This document shows, one piece after another, positions 37,752 to 46,429 of a stretch of DNA of 64,000 bases. The DNA is taken from assembly GCF_020731415.2 (NCBI RefSeq), contig NZ_CP088273.1:2113001-2177000 (forward strand). Direction: 5' to 3'. This DNA comes from Phyllobacterium sp. T1293 (lineage in GTDB: Bacteria; Pseudomonadota; Alphaproteobacteria; Rhizobiales; Rhizobiaceae). The notes beneath the pieces were generated by a model. That model was not told the origin of the DNA. It saw only the letters and a program-made list of their open reading frames with translations, and searched no databases. Numbering within the stretch: position 1 is the first letter of the stretch; every line of letters starts with the position of its first letter. A program made the translations under genes and the position numbers.

Positions 37752-38813
37752 TCACGAAAAAACAACATCGTCGGGCGAGAGGTCGGCAAGCGTGACATGC
37801 TCGATAAGAATGCCGCTGGAATCGCCATCGAAGCTCACATAAACGCCATCGGCGGTGTCATGCGCGGCAGCAAGGAAGCTGTCAAAATCATGAATGCCAG
37901 TGCCGCTCGCGGCGAAATCGTGCAGATTGATCACGTCTTCCGCCACGTTGAAATCAACGATGTGATCAACGCCGCCAATGGTATTTCCATCGAACTCAAA
38001 CGTATCTGCGCCAGTGCCACCAATCAGTTGATCAGCGCCCGCGCCGCCATCGAGATGATCACTGCCGGAGCCGCCCTTGAGAATATCGTCGCCAGTACCG
38101 CCGAGCAGCACATCATTGCCGTCGCCGCCATTCACCGTATCGTTGCCCGCGCCGCCATCAATATGGTCATCGCCGCGGCCGCCATTCAGATTGTCCTTGC
38201 CGTCATCACCCCAGATGCTGTCATTGCCATTGCCGCCATCGACAAAGTCATTGCCCGCATCGCCATGCAACTCGTCATTGCCGCCATTGCCATAAATGAC
38301 GTCATTGCCGGAACCGCCAAACACCGTGTCATTGCCCTCGCCGGTTTCGACGTGGTCATTGCCTGCACCTGTGTTGACCTCGACCTGAGCAAAGTTCGTG
38401 GCGATGATCTTGTCAGCGCCGCCACCGGTCGTCAGTTCGAGGCGCTCCAGATCAACGAAATAAAGATGGTTCGCCGCTATCGTCGGATCACCGAAAACAA
38501 TGTGACCGGCGGAACTGTTCAAAGTGACCGGTTCAGAAGAATTTGAAACATCAACCGCCAGCGTATCCGTACCGGCACCGCCGCGCGCTGCACCGCCAAC
38601 GCCGATAAACGACAGACGGTCATCACCATCGCCGCCCTCAAGCTGGTCGAAACCGCTTGAGCTGGTCAGGATGTCGTTGCCAGCCCCGCCATAGAGATAA
38701 TCATTTCCAGCACCACCATCGAGAATATCATTGCCGCCAAGGCCCCAGAGATTGTCGTTCTCATCGGTTCCCTGCAGCGTATCACTCGCACCACCACCAA
38801 CTATTTTCGCCAT
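37752..38813 (-). CDS. RTX calcium-binding repeat protein, paralogue 3 (short)
   Basis: A 353-residue, shorter and more diverged member of the same cluster, first in the leftward order. It keeps the N-terminal architecture (MAKIVGGGASDTLQGTDEND, GGAARGGAGTDTLAVD, LYFVDLERLELTTGGGADKI), a single nonapeptide array, and a C-terminus of the same type (HVTLADLSPDDVVFS). It lacks the large middle region of the other two, so it may represent the simpler ancestral form. The ATG at 38813 has GGGAGA upstream. Its own promoter is expected in the AT-rich gap to the right. Confidence 0.9.
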   Translation of the reverse strand: MAKIVGGGASDTLQGTDENDNLWGLGGNDILDGGAGNDYLYGGAGNDILTSSSGFDQLEGGDGDDRLSFIGVGGAARGGAGTDTLAVDVSNSSEPVTLNSSAGHIVFGDPTIAANHLYFVDLERLELTTGGGADKIIATNFAQVEVNTGAGNDHVETGEGNDTVFGGSGNDVIYGNGGNDELHGDAGNDFVDGGNGNDSIWGDDGKDNLNGGRGDDHIDGGAGNDTVNGGDGNDVLLGGTGDDILKGGSGSDHLDGGAGADQLIGGTGADTFEFDGNTIGGVDHIVDFNVAEDVINLHDFAASGTGIHDFDSFLAAAHDTADGVYVSFDGDSSGILIEHVTLADLSPDDVVFS

Positions 38814-39401
38814 TGATTTGTCTCCCAACAACTTGCGATGGCGGAGTATATGTAAGGATTAATGACAAGCAAGTGTCGTTTTTCAGATGTAATAAAGAAT
38901 AAATATGCTAGTTTTACTAGCAAACTATTTCAAATTTAGAAGCAAAATTGTCCACTTCCGCAGGAATAGTATATTTGAATATATATTACCAACGACACGT
39001 ATATTCTCGATGTTTCTGTCAGTTATTCCCCGCGCAACAGGTAATATAAATTCATACGCCGCGCGACATGGGCGACGATGTGGTGATGCGACCTTAAAGC
39101 CACAGTGTGTCAGGAAATTTTAGTGACCATCAATCCGGCGCAGTAAAAGGCTTTCGATCGGGCCGTCTGCTCCCTGTTGCCGCCCCTGCCTGTCCGTTGC
39201 GGCGAAAAAAGCCACGCTCCAGTCTTGTATGGACGCGCCCCGTTTCATCAGGCGGTTATCCCCGCTAAAAATCGAAATTAATCATCTGTTCAGGTTAACA
39301 AGACATTCCGGAAATCGTGAGAATTGCATCTGAAGAAACGATGCTAGTTTGGCGCCATCAGCCGCAATTCACCGTTTCGCCCAGAGTTTCACAACGCGAT
39401 A
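38814..39401. promoter_or_regulatory. 588-base divergent gap with AT-rich region and palindrome
   Basis: The part next to the RTX cluster (about 38850-39060) is markedly more AT-rich than its surroundings. It contains a perfect palindrome TGCTAGT-TTT-ACTAGCA (38906-38922), about 95 bases upstream of the first RTX gene, a plausible regulator site. The right half (39100-39401) returns to normal composition and should hold the promoter of the transpeptidase gene. I see no convincing ORF or RNA gene. Confidence 0.5.
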
Positions 39402-41033
39402 ATGACCCAACGCCGCCCACGCGCCCAAAACCGTATCCTGATCGTCATGGCCTGTTTCATCGGGATTTTCAGCGTTATCAGCGGGCGGCTGGTGTTTTAC
39501 GGCATGAAGGACGATCCGGTTGACTATACCGGGCCAACCGGCTCCGTTCTCGCCTCTCGCCCCGATATTGTGGATCGCCATGGCGCTGTATTGGCAACGG
39601 ACATCAACTCCGTCTCGCTTTATGCGGAACCGCGCAAGATCATCGATCCGGATGAAGCCTTCGAACTGCTGTCCACCGTGCTGCCCGACCTTAATTTTGA
39701 ACAGACCTATGCCCGACTGAAAGGCAATGCCGGGTTTGCGTGGCTGAGGCGCGGCCTGACACCGAAGCATAAAAACCAGATCATGGCGCTTGGCATTCCC
39801 GGCATTGGCTTTCGCACCGAAAAGTCCCGTTTCTATCCGGGTGGACCGACCGCCGCACATATTCTCGGGCTTGTGAATATCGACAATCAGGGCATTGCCG
39901 GTATGGAGAAGTATATTGATGGACAGGGCCTGACTGATCTGCGCGATGTTGGCCTTGCGCACGGACGCAAGCTTGCTCCGGTCAAACTCTCCATTGACCT
40001 GCGCGTCCAGCATGTGGTGCGCGATGTGCTGGTGAATGCCATTGAGCGCTATCGCGCCATCGCGGCGGGTGCCGTGGTGCTCGACGCCAGGACGGGCGAG
40101 ATACTCGCCATGGGTTCCGTGCCGGATTTTGACCCGAACAACCCGTTCAATGCGCTGGAAAAAGACCGGCTCAACCGCATGTCCGCTGGCGTCTACGAAA
40201 TGGGTTCGACCATCAAGACCTTTACCACGGCCATGGCGCTGGATTCCGGCAAGGCAGACCTGAACAGTACGTTTGATGCCACCCGCCCGATCACAATCGG
40301 TCGTCAGACAGTCCACGATTTCCATGGCAAGCGCCGTGTTCTCACTCTGCCGGAGGTTTTTCTGTTCTCCTCCAATATCGGTTCAGCCAAGGAAGCGGAC
40401 ATCGTTGGTATTGAAGGACACCGCGAATTTCTGGTGCGGCTCGGCCTGCTTGACCGCATGCAGACGGAACTGCCCGAAGTGGCGCGCCCAACCGAGCCAA
40501 AAGTCTGGAAGAAGGTTCATTCAATCACGATCTCCTTCGGCCATGGCATGGCAACCACACCGCTGCAAACAGCCGTTGGCGCGGCTGCCCTCCTCAATGG
40601 GGGAATGCTGATCGCACCGACCTTCCTGCCCCGCACCATAGAGGAGGCGCAGACCATCGCCAAGCGGGTTGTGAGCAAGCGGACAAGCGACGATCTGCGC
40701 TATCTCTACCGCCTCAATGCGCAAAAAGGCACCGGTGGTTCCGCCAGCCGGACACAGGTTCCCGGTTATCGTGTTGGCGGCAAAACGGGAACTGCCGAAA
40801 AGGTCATCAATGGGCGCTATTCCAAGGATGTGCGCTTCAATACTTTCATCGCGGCCTTTCCGATTGAAAACCCTGAATATATCGTCCTGACGATCATCGA
40901 TGAACCGAAACCTGTCGACGGACAGGTCGCCGCCGGTGCGGGTCTCAATGCCGCGCCGATGGCCGCTGAAATTATCCGCCGTTCGGCCAATATTCTGGGC
41001 GTGTTACCGGTGTTCGAGACAGCAGCCGATTAG
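39402..41033 (+). CDS. Class B penicillin-binding protein (FtsI-like transpeptidase)
   Basis: A 543-residue monofunctional transpeptidase. It has an N-terminal membrane anchor (LIVMACFIGIFSVISGRLVF), a dimerisation domain with SVLASRPDIVDRHGAVLATD, and a catalytic domain with all three motifs: GSTIK (active-site Ser), SSN and KTGTAEK. FtsI normally lies in the division (dcw) cluster next to ftsL and murE; here the neighbours are RTX genes and an antiporter, so this is likely a second FtsI-like protein. It is about 40 residues shorter than a typical FtsI, mainly at the N-terminus. Confidence 0.88.
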   Translation: MTQRRPRAQNRILIVMACFIGIFSVISGRLVFYGMKDDPVDYTGPTGSVLASRPDIVDRHGAVLATDINSVSLYAEPRKIIDPDEAFELLSTVLPDLNFEQTYARLKGNAGFAWLRRGLTPKHKNQIMALGIPGIGFRTEKSRFYPGGPTAAHILGLVNIDNQGIAGMEKYIDGQGLTDLRDVGLAHGRKLAPVKLSIDLRVQHVVRDVLVNAIERYRAIAAGAVVLDARTGEILAMGSVPDFDPNNPFNALEKDRLNRMSAGVYEMGSTIKTFTTAMALDSGKADLNSTFDATRPITIGRQTVHDFHGKRRVLTLPEVFLFSSNIGSAKEADIVGIEGHREFLVRLGLLDRMQTELPEVARPTEPKVWKKVHSITISFGHGMATTPLQTAVGAAALLNGGMLIAPTFLPRTIEEAQTIAKRVVSKRTSDDLRYLYRLNAQKGTGGSASRTQVPGYRVGGKTGTAEKVINGRYSKDVRFNTFIAAFPIENPEYIVLTIIDEPKPVDGQVAAGAGLNAAPMAAEIIRRSANILGVLPVFETAAD

Positions 41034-41214
41034 ATCGGTGAAGTCAAAAGCCGATCACTCGGCGACAAATTTCGGTTTTGTGCCGCAGATATCCAACACC
41101 GCATAACAGCGCTTGTATCCGGACAAACAGCCCCATACCATTTCATCACATCTTGTGTGTTCGCGGTCTGCTGTGGAGCCCACAGATGAGCCGCCTTTAA
41201 CGGAAAGTCCGCCG

Positions 41215-42756
41215 ATGGCGTTGTTTGAAAACATGCTGGTTCTGATGCTGGTGGCGATCATCTTTCTCCAGCTGTCGAGAAAGCTGGCGGTGCCTTATCC
41301 AACAATGCTGGCGGTGGCCGGTGTTATCGTTGCTTCGCTGCCATGGGCGCCGGAAATCTCAATTGATCCGCACCTCGCCATGGCCTTATTCATCGCCCCG
41401 GCACTGCTTGACGCGGCCTATGATCTGCCGCCCCGAACGATCCGCCGCGACTGGTTGCCCCTCCTGTCGCTTGCTGTCTGGGTTGTCATCCTCACCACGG
41501 CGGCGGTTGCCTGGGTTGGTGTATCTTTGGGTGGCTTACCGCTGGCCGCCGCCATAGCACTGGGTGCCATCGTTGCCCCGCCAGATGCAGCAGCTGCAGC
41601 CGCCATGCTTGGGCGATTTGCGCTTCCGAGACGGGCTGTCGCGATCCTTCAGGGAGAAAGCCTGCTCAATGACGCTGTATCCCTGCTCATCTTCAGTGCC
41701 GCCGTCGGCATTGCGATTGGCGCGGCGTCGCTCACCAGCCTCATCCCGCAATTGATCATTGCCGTACCGGGCGGTCTGATCATCGGTTTCCTCCTTGCGA
41801 GAACATCCATGCTGTTCGCGCCGCGACTAGCCGGGACACTGGGTGGAACGCTGTTTGAGTTTGTCGCTGTGTTCGGCACATGGATCATCGCGGAGCGCCT
41901 GCACCTGTCGGCAGTCCTTGCCGTCGTCGCCTTTGCCATGACCATTGCCCATTACGTGCCTGCCCGGCAGGCACCGCGCAACCGGCTGCATTCCTATTCC
42001 GTCTGGCAAACCTCCGTGTTCCTGCTCAATGTTCTGGCATTCCTGCTGATGGGCCTGCAGGCGCGCACGATCGTTCGTGATCTTGATCCGCAGGAGCTTT
42101 CATTTGCGCTGAGCTTCGCAGCGGCGGTTTTTGCCACTGTCGTGGTCGTGCGCGTTGCCTGGGTTCTCGCCTATAATCGCCTGATCCACTATATCAATCC
42201 ATCGCAGACCCGCTTTCCGCGCCCGCCGCTTGGAATGAGTCTGATCGTATCCTGGTGCGGCATGCGCGGGCTGGTAACGCTTGCCACCGCATTGGCCTTG
42301 CCAGCCACGTTCCCCTCGCGCGAACTGATTGTCCTGAGCGCCCTTGCCGTTGTTCTGGGATCACTGATCCTGCAAGGCCTGACGCTCGGCCCTCTCATTC
42401 GCTTCCTCGGCTTCCCGCCGGATACGTCATTGGAAAAGGATCTCGCCAATGCCCGGCTTGCGCTTATCGATACGGCCCTCTTCGAGCTTAATACACGGGA
42501 TGATCACGCGGCGGTCAGCCTGCGCGAGTTCTACGAGGAGGAGCGTGATCTCGTGGCAGACGGTCACCATCCCCGCGCCGTCAGCAAGACCGACCAGCTT
42601 CGGCTGACCATCATCGCGGCAAAACGGGCCAAGCTGAATATCATGCGGCACAGCGGCATCATTGATGATGACGTTTATCATGCGCTTGAGCAGGATCTCG
42701 ATTTTGCCGAACTTGCCGCATCACCCCCCGAAAAACTTGAGATCATCGACGGTTAG
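41215..42756 (+). CDS. CPA1-family cation/proton antiporter
   Basis: A 513-residue membrane protein with about twelve hydrophobic segments. The NhaP-type core GESLLNDAVSLLIFSAAV and APPDAAAAAAMLGRFALP carry the acidic residues of the ion site, and WCGMRGLVTLATALALP is a conserved helix. The soluble tail after residue 400 is about 110 residues long. Members exchange Na+ or K+ for H+. The ATG at 41215 is preferred over an upstream codon at 41113, which would add an unlikely polar leader. Confidence 0.88.
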   Translation: MALFENMLVLMLVAIIFLQLSRKLAVPYPTMLAVAGVIVASLPWAPEISIDPHLAMALFIAPALLDAAYDLPPRTIRRDWLPLLSLAVWVVILTTAAVAWVGVSLGGLPLAAAIALGAIVAPPDAAAAAAMLGRFALPRRAVAILQGESLLNDAVSLLIFSAAVGIAIGAASLTSLIPQLIIAVPGGLIIGFLLARTSMLFAPRLAGTLGGTLFEFVAVFGTWIIAERLHLSAVLAVVAFAMTIAHYVPARQAPRNRLHSYSVWQTSVFLLNVLAFLLMGLQARTIVRDLDPQELSFALSFAAAVFATVVVVRVAWVLAYNRLIHYINPSQTRFPRPPLGMSLIVSWCGMRGLVTLATALALPATFPSRELIVLSALAVVLGSLILQGLTLGPLIRFLGFPPDTSLEKDLANARLALIDTALFELNTRDDHAAVSLREFYEEERDLVADGHHPRAVSKTDQLRLTIIAAKRAKLNIMRHSGIIDDDVYHALEQDLDFAELAASPPEKLEIIDG

Positions 42757-42765
42757 GAATTGGCC

Positions 42766-43170
42766 ATGCATATGCTCCACCATATTTCGCTGGGTGTTTC
42801 CGATATTGAACGCGCGGCTGCATTCTACGACGCGGTGCTTGCCCCGCTCGGATATGTCAGGGTCTGGGAGGATTTACGATCAGGCGAACCGGATCAGGCC
42901 GTTGGCTACGGAAGCCCCGGTGGTGGCGACAAGCTTGCGATCAAGCATCGCCCGAAGGGTCAATGCGCCCCCGGCCCCGGCTTCCATCTGGCATTTTCCG
43001 GCCCAAACAAGCTGGCCGTTGACAGCTTCCATGCGGCAGCCCTCGCCCATGGTGGCATTGACAATGGCGCACCGGGCCTCCGGCCCCATTACGGCCCGCA
43101 TTACTATGCTGCCTTCGTTGTGGACCCGGATGGACATCACATCGAAGCGGTTTTGAATAAGGCGGAATAA
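42766..43170 (+). CDS. VOC family (glyoxalase/dioxygenase-like) protein
   Basis: A 134-residue single-domain VOC protein. The N-terminal half begins MLHHISLGVSDIERAAAFYD and the C-terminal half ends GPHYYAAFVVDPDGHHIEAV, supplying the metal-binding histidines and glutamate expected of the family. The substrate is unknown; such proteins act on glyoxal adducts, catechols or antibiotics. The ATG at 42766 is preceded by AGGA. It follows the antiporter by nine bases and may be read with it. Confidence 0.85.
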   Translation: MHMLHHISLGVSDIERAAAFYDAVLAPLGYVRVWEDLRSGEPDQAVGYGSPGGGDKLAIKHRPKGQCAPGPGFHLAFSGPNKLAVDSFHAAALAHGGIDNGAPGLRPHYGPHYYAAFVVDPDGHHIEAVLNKAE

Positions 43171-43268
43171 TTACCGCCAGAACGCAAATGATCCTGACTT
43201 GTATGAGGCAGCGTTACGTTGTTTATATTGCGCTTCTCATTCTCGTGGCCTCTTGTCTGGAGCATCCA

Positions 43269-43901
43269 ATGCCATCGACCGAATTGCTGATCGCCTTCTT
43301 CCTGACCACAGCGATTTTTGCCTATATTCCCGGCCCCGCAATGCTTTACGCAGCGGCGCAAACCATTGCGCGTGGCCGCTGGTCCGGGCTGATGGCGGCC
43401 CTTGGCATTCATCTTGGCGGCTATGTGCATGTGATCGCTGCGGCTGCCGGGTTGTCGGTGCTGTTCCACGCGGTGCCCCTGCTTTATCTCGCGGTCAAAT
43501 TCTGCGGCGCGGCCTATCTGGTCTGGCTCGGCATTTCCCTGTTTCGCGCCAAGGTCAACGGCGATGTAACCATGCCTGACGTCGCGCAGAAATCTGCCCG
43601 CCGCGCCTTTTTCGAAAGCATCAGCGTCGAGGTTCTCAACCCGAAGACAGCCATTTTCTTTATGGCATTCCTGCCGCAATTCATCGATGCTTCAGCCGCG
43701 TTTCCGGTGTGGCTGCAATTCGTTCTGCTCGGGACCATCGTCAATCTGATGTTCTCTTCCGCCGATCTTGTCTGTGTTTTTCTGGCGGGCGCGGTGATTA
43801 CACGGCTGAAGCGCTCAAACCACGCACAGCGATTGATGCAACGCGCCGGTGGCACAATACTGGTCGGCCTTGGCGTGCATCTCGCTTTGCAGAAGAGTTA
43901 G
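43269..43901 (+). CDS. LysE family amino-acid/metabolite exporter
   Basis: A 210-residue inner-membrane exporter of the LysE/RhtB family. It shows the family start with IPGPAMLYAAAQTIARGRWS, the second segment MAALGIHLGGYVHVI, and NPKTAIFFMAFLPQFIDAS. About six membrane helices are predicted. Substrates range over lysine, threonine, homoserine and others; the one here is not clear. The ATG at 43269 with GGAG is preferred to an upstream in-frame codon. Confidence 0.9.
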   Translation: MPSTELLIAFFLTTAIFAYIPGPAMLYAAAQTIARGRWSGLMAALGIHLGGYVHVIAAAAGLSVLFHAVPLLYLAVKFCGAAYLVWLGISLFRAKVNGDVTMPDVAQKSARRAFFESISVEVLNPKTAIFFMAFLPQFIDASAAFPVWLQFVLLGTIVNLMFSSADLVCVFLAGAVITRLKRSNHAQRLMQRAGGTILVGLGVHLALQKS

Positions 43902-43904
43902 GAA

Positions 43905-44273
43905 ATGCTTGTCATGCGGAAAGTTGTGACGCTTGGACATGACGCGACATATCCAGATCCGATCACTCTTAAAGTCGGAGATGAAGTGATCCTCACTGGC
44001 AAAACGGATTGCTGGGATGGGCATACGTGGCTATGGGCAAAAGGCCCCGACGGCAAAACTGGCTGGCTTCCTGATACGGCGGTTGAGAAAAACTTTCGGG
44101 GGCAATCGATTGCTTGCCGCAACTATTCAGCCATGGAACTTACCTGTGCAACCGGTGAAACAGTGTTGATACTGGATGAGACGCACGGTTGGGCATGGTG
44201 CCGTTCTCTTAAAGGCATGGAAGGTTGGATACCTCTGCGCAATCTGTCTCCACAAGAGGTCATCGAGAGCTAG
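43905..44273 (+). CDS. SH3-domain-like protein, unknown
   Basis: A 122-residue soluble protein with two SH3-like halves: residues 5-55 (ITLKVGDEVILTGKTDCWDG, then KTGWLPDTAVEK) and residues 60-118 (LTCATGETVLILDETHGWAW, then EGWIPLRNLSP). There is no signal peptide. Bacterial relatives of this kind bind ligands or cell-wall fragments, but the function is unknown. It follows the lysE-like gene by three bases and its end overlaps the convergent VOC gene by four bases. Confidence 0.7.
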   Translation: MLVMRKVVTLGHDATYPDPITLKVGDEVILTGKTDCWDGHTWLWAKGPDGKTGWLPDTAVEKNFRGQSIACRNYSAMELTCATGETVLILDETHGWAWCRSLKGMEGWIPLRNLSPQEVIES

Positions 44274-44707
44274 TCTCTGCCATCCGGATAAACCGCTGGT
44301 CCCTTGATCTCGATCTTGTTGCCGAAGGGATCGCGGATGTAAAATGAGTGCCCCATACCGCGCGCGCCGCCATGCATGGCTTCCCGCTCGATCTCGACCC
44401 CATGGCTATGAAGATGCGCCCGCAGGGCATCATGGTCGAACGGCCCCGTTGCGATACAGACATGATCAACGTTGCGCCCGCCTGCAACCGGCGGCACGGC
44501 GCTTGTCGCGCCGGGATGGGTGATATCCCACAGGACAATCAGGGCCGAGCCGCACCACACCTGCTCCATGCCCAATGCGGGGTAGACGTAGCCGGGCTGG
44601 CATCCCAAGACACCGTAATAGAATTTCAGGGCAGACCGCATGTCATCGACGAGAAAGACCACATGATCGATCCCCACAAGGGAAAACGGAATATTTGCCG
44701 ATGACAT
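44270..44707 (-). CDS. VOC family protein (second copy)
   Basis: A 145-residue VOC/bleomycin-resistance-like protein. It begins VGIDHVVFLVDDMRSALKFY, carries NVDHVCIATGPFDHD in the second half, and ends with GHSFYIRDPFGNKIEIKGP, the usual metal-binding end. The ATG at 44707 follows GGAGGAA. It converges on the SH3-domain gene. It is not closely similar to the VOC protein at 42.8 kb. Confidence 0.85.
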   Translation of the reverse strand: MSSANIPFSLVGIDHVVFLVDDMRSALKFYYGVLGCQPGYVYPALGMEQVWCGSALIVLWDITHPGATSAVPPVAGGRNVDHVCIATGPFDHDALRAHLHSHGVEIEREAMHGGARGMGHSFYIRDPFGNKIEIKGPAVYPDGRD

Positions 44708-44880
44708 GAATAATTCCTCCGGTTCTGGTGCGCCCAATAAAGAACGGAAAAACCCGGGTCTGTCACCACCGATCAGATCATTTTGGTGCCTATGCTGACA
44801 CGAAGCGAATGGTCGCCTCGAGGACCAGTAAATCGGCATCGCGCTATCACGTCGTCAACTGACACGCGCGTCACAAATAA

Positions 44881-44918
44881 AAACCGGAACATCCTTCTCG
44901 GGATACTCCGGTTTTTTC
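44881..44918. terminator. Strong bidirectional terminator
   Basis: AAACCGGA (44881-44888) pairs with TCCGGTTT (44907-44914), with an inner ATCC/GGAT extension, and T-runs follow on both sides. It lies directly after the TolC-like gene on the minus strand and is the natural end of that transcript. Confidence 0.85.
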
Positions 44919-44933
44919 CTCTAAAACTGGATT

Positions 44934-46307
44934 TTAGCGACCGTCAGGTGTTCTCGTGCCGCCCCACTTGTCCTTCACAGCATCAAAATGCTCTTCCGGC
45001 TTGTACTCGGCCACCTGCAGACCAACCTGCCTGGCTGTCAGACGGCCCATCGCGGAGAGAACCTGATAGCTCTGCACAACGCTGTCATGTTCTGCCTGAA
45101 CCAGTGCGAGCTGGCCGGTAATCACGTCAGCCTGAGCGTTCAGAACATCAAGGGTTGTACGCTGTCCGACCTTGCGCTCTTCGATCACGCCATTGAGTGC
45201 GAGCTGTGCGGCAGAAACAACGCTTCTTTGCGCCGTGATCGACGCGCGCGCGGCATCCAGCTGTGCCCATGCGGAAGCAACAGCCTGCCGGACGCTGTCC
45301 TCGGACACATTCACTTCAATGCGGCGCTGGCCAAGATTTTCCTTGGACTGGCGAACATTGGCCGCCGTCTTGCCCGCTCCGTAAATAGGTACAGTAACCT
45401 TCAGCTGCGCCGAGCCAGAGGTATTGTTGGTTGAGGTGAGCGACGTGCCGTTAAAAATATCTGTCCGGCTGACGGTACCCGTGACACCCGCCTGCGGCAG
45501 CAATACGCCTTCCCTGACCTTGACCTGATAGCCAGCGACATCCGTGTTCAGCTTGGCAGAGCCAATCGAGGGATGGTTGGCTTCGGCGATCGCATAGGCC
45601 TGCTTAAGTGATTTTGGCAAAGATTTTGCCGGTGTGGCAGCCGTCAGCGAGCCCGGAGCGGCACCAACGGTCTGGATATAGGTGGCTTCGGCAATTTTCA
45701 CATTGGCACGGGCAGTATTGCGGTCATTGACCGCGGTAGCCTGTGATGCCTCCGCCTGTGCAACGTCAGTGCGCGTGCCCTCACCCACATCGAACCGTGC
45801 GCGGTTCGAACGCACCTGTTCGCTCAGGAACGCCAGGTTCTTTTCGCGCAAGGCTACGATCTGGCGGTTGAGATAGACATCCATATAGGCCTGCACGGCT
45901 GCAGCGAGTGTTGTCTGCTCGCTTCCGCGCAAATCTTCACGGGCTGCGAGCACGCCTGTCTCCGCGGCTGCAACATTGTTTTTCGTCTGAAAGCCATCGA
46001 AGAGCATCTGATCGACTTCAACGCCTTCGGTGGCCGTGTCGCTTGATGAGCTTTTGCGGCCATCAAGCTTGGTGCGGTTTGCGGTTACACTGGCCTGACC
46101 TGTAACAGTCGGGCGGTAGCCGGATTTTGCAATCGCCACATTCTCGTCGGTAACCCGCACACCGGCGCGGTTGGCATTCAACGTCGAATTGTTCTGATAG
46201 GCCTTGGACATGGCACCGAAAAGATTTTCGGCCATGGAAGGCGTTGCCGTCAGAACCGAAGTCATCAGCAGGATCGCAGTAAGGCTTCGCTTGGCTGTTA
46301 TGGACAC
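44934..46307 (-). CDS. TolC family outer membrane channel protein
   Basis: A 457-residue outer-membrane efflux/secretion protein. After a signal peptide (ITAKRSLTAILLMTSVLTAT, ending near SMAENL) come two tandem OEP halves; the first contains EGVEVDQMLFDGFQTKNNVAA, and the second SAQLKVTVPIYGAGKTAANV. Family members form the trimeric exit duct for type I secretion and RND/ABC pumps. The start is GTG at 46307 with GGAG upstream; longer upstream ATG codons would add a polar leader before the signal. It could serve the RTX proteins, but no inner-membrane partners are in the window. Confidence 0.9.
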   Translation of the reverse strand: MSITAKRSLTAILLMTSVLTATPSMAENLFGAMSKAYQNNSTLNANRAGVRVTDENVAIAKSGYRPTVTGQASVTANRTKLDGRKSSSSDTATEGVEVDQMLFDGFQTKNNVAAAETGVLAAREDLRGSEQTTLAAAVQAYMDVYLNRQIVALREKNLAFLSEQVRSNRARFDVGEGTRTDVAQAEASQATAVNDRNTARANVKIAEATYIQTVGAAPGSLTAATPAKSLPKSLKQAYAIAEANHPSIGSAKLNTDVAGYQVKVREGVLLPQAGVTGTVSRTDIFNGTSLTSTNNTSGSAQLKVTVPIYGAGKTAANVRQSKENLGQRRIEVNVSEDSVRQAVASAWAQLDAARASITAQRSVVSAAQLALNGVIEERKVGQRTTLDVLNAQADVITGQLALVQAEHDSVVQSYQVLSAMGRLTARQVGLQVAEYKPEEHFDAVKDKWGGTRTPDGR

Positions 46308-46429
46308 GGTGAATTTCTCCGACAGTTTAAACAGAGGGTACGGCTCAGCGAACCACTCGTTCCGATTTGAAAGAGACATTGCGCTACGAACCGCCGATGT
46401 CAATGTTGAAAACCCGATCAACAAAGTTT

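Noticed and set aside
34997..38546. Plus-strand open frames opposite the RTX genes (34997-35653, 36645-37394, 37797-38546)
   Set aside because: They mirror the GC-rich repetitive RTX coding sequence on the other strand, consist of monotonous Ile/Ala/Val-rich runs, and have no ribosome sites or recognisable domains.
34229..38813. The repeated GGxGxD-encoding DNA as a CRISPR array or simple tandem DNA repeat
   Set aside because: The repeats are in-frame nonapeptide codons with variable third bases, without conserved spacers or direct repeats of CRISPR length.
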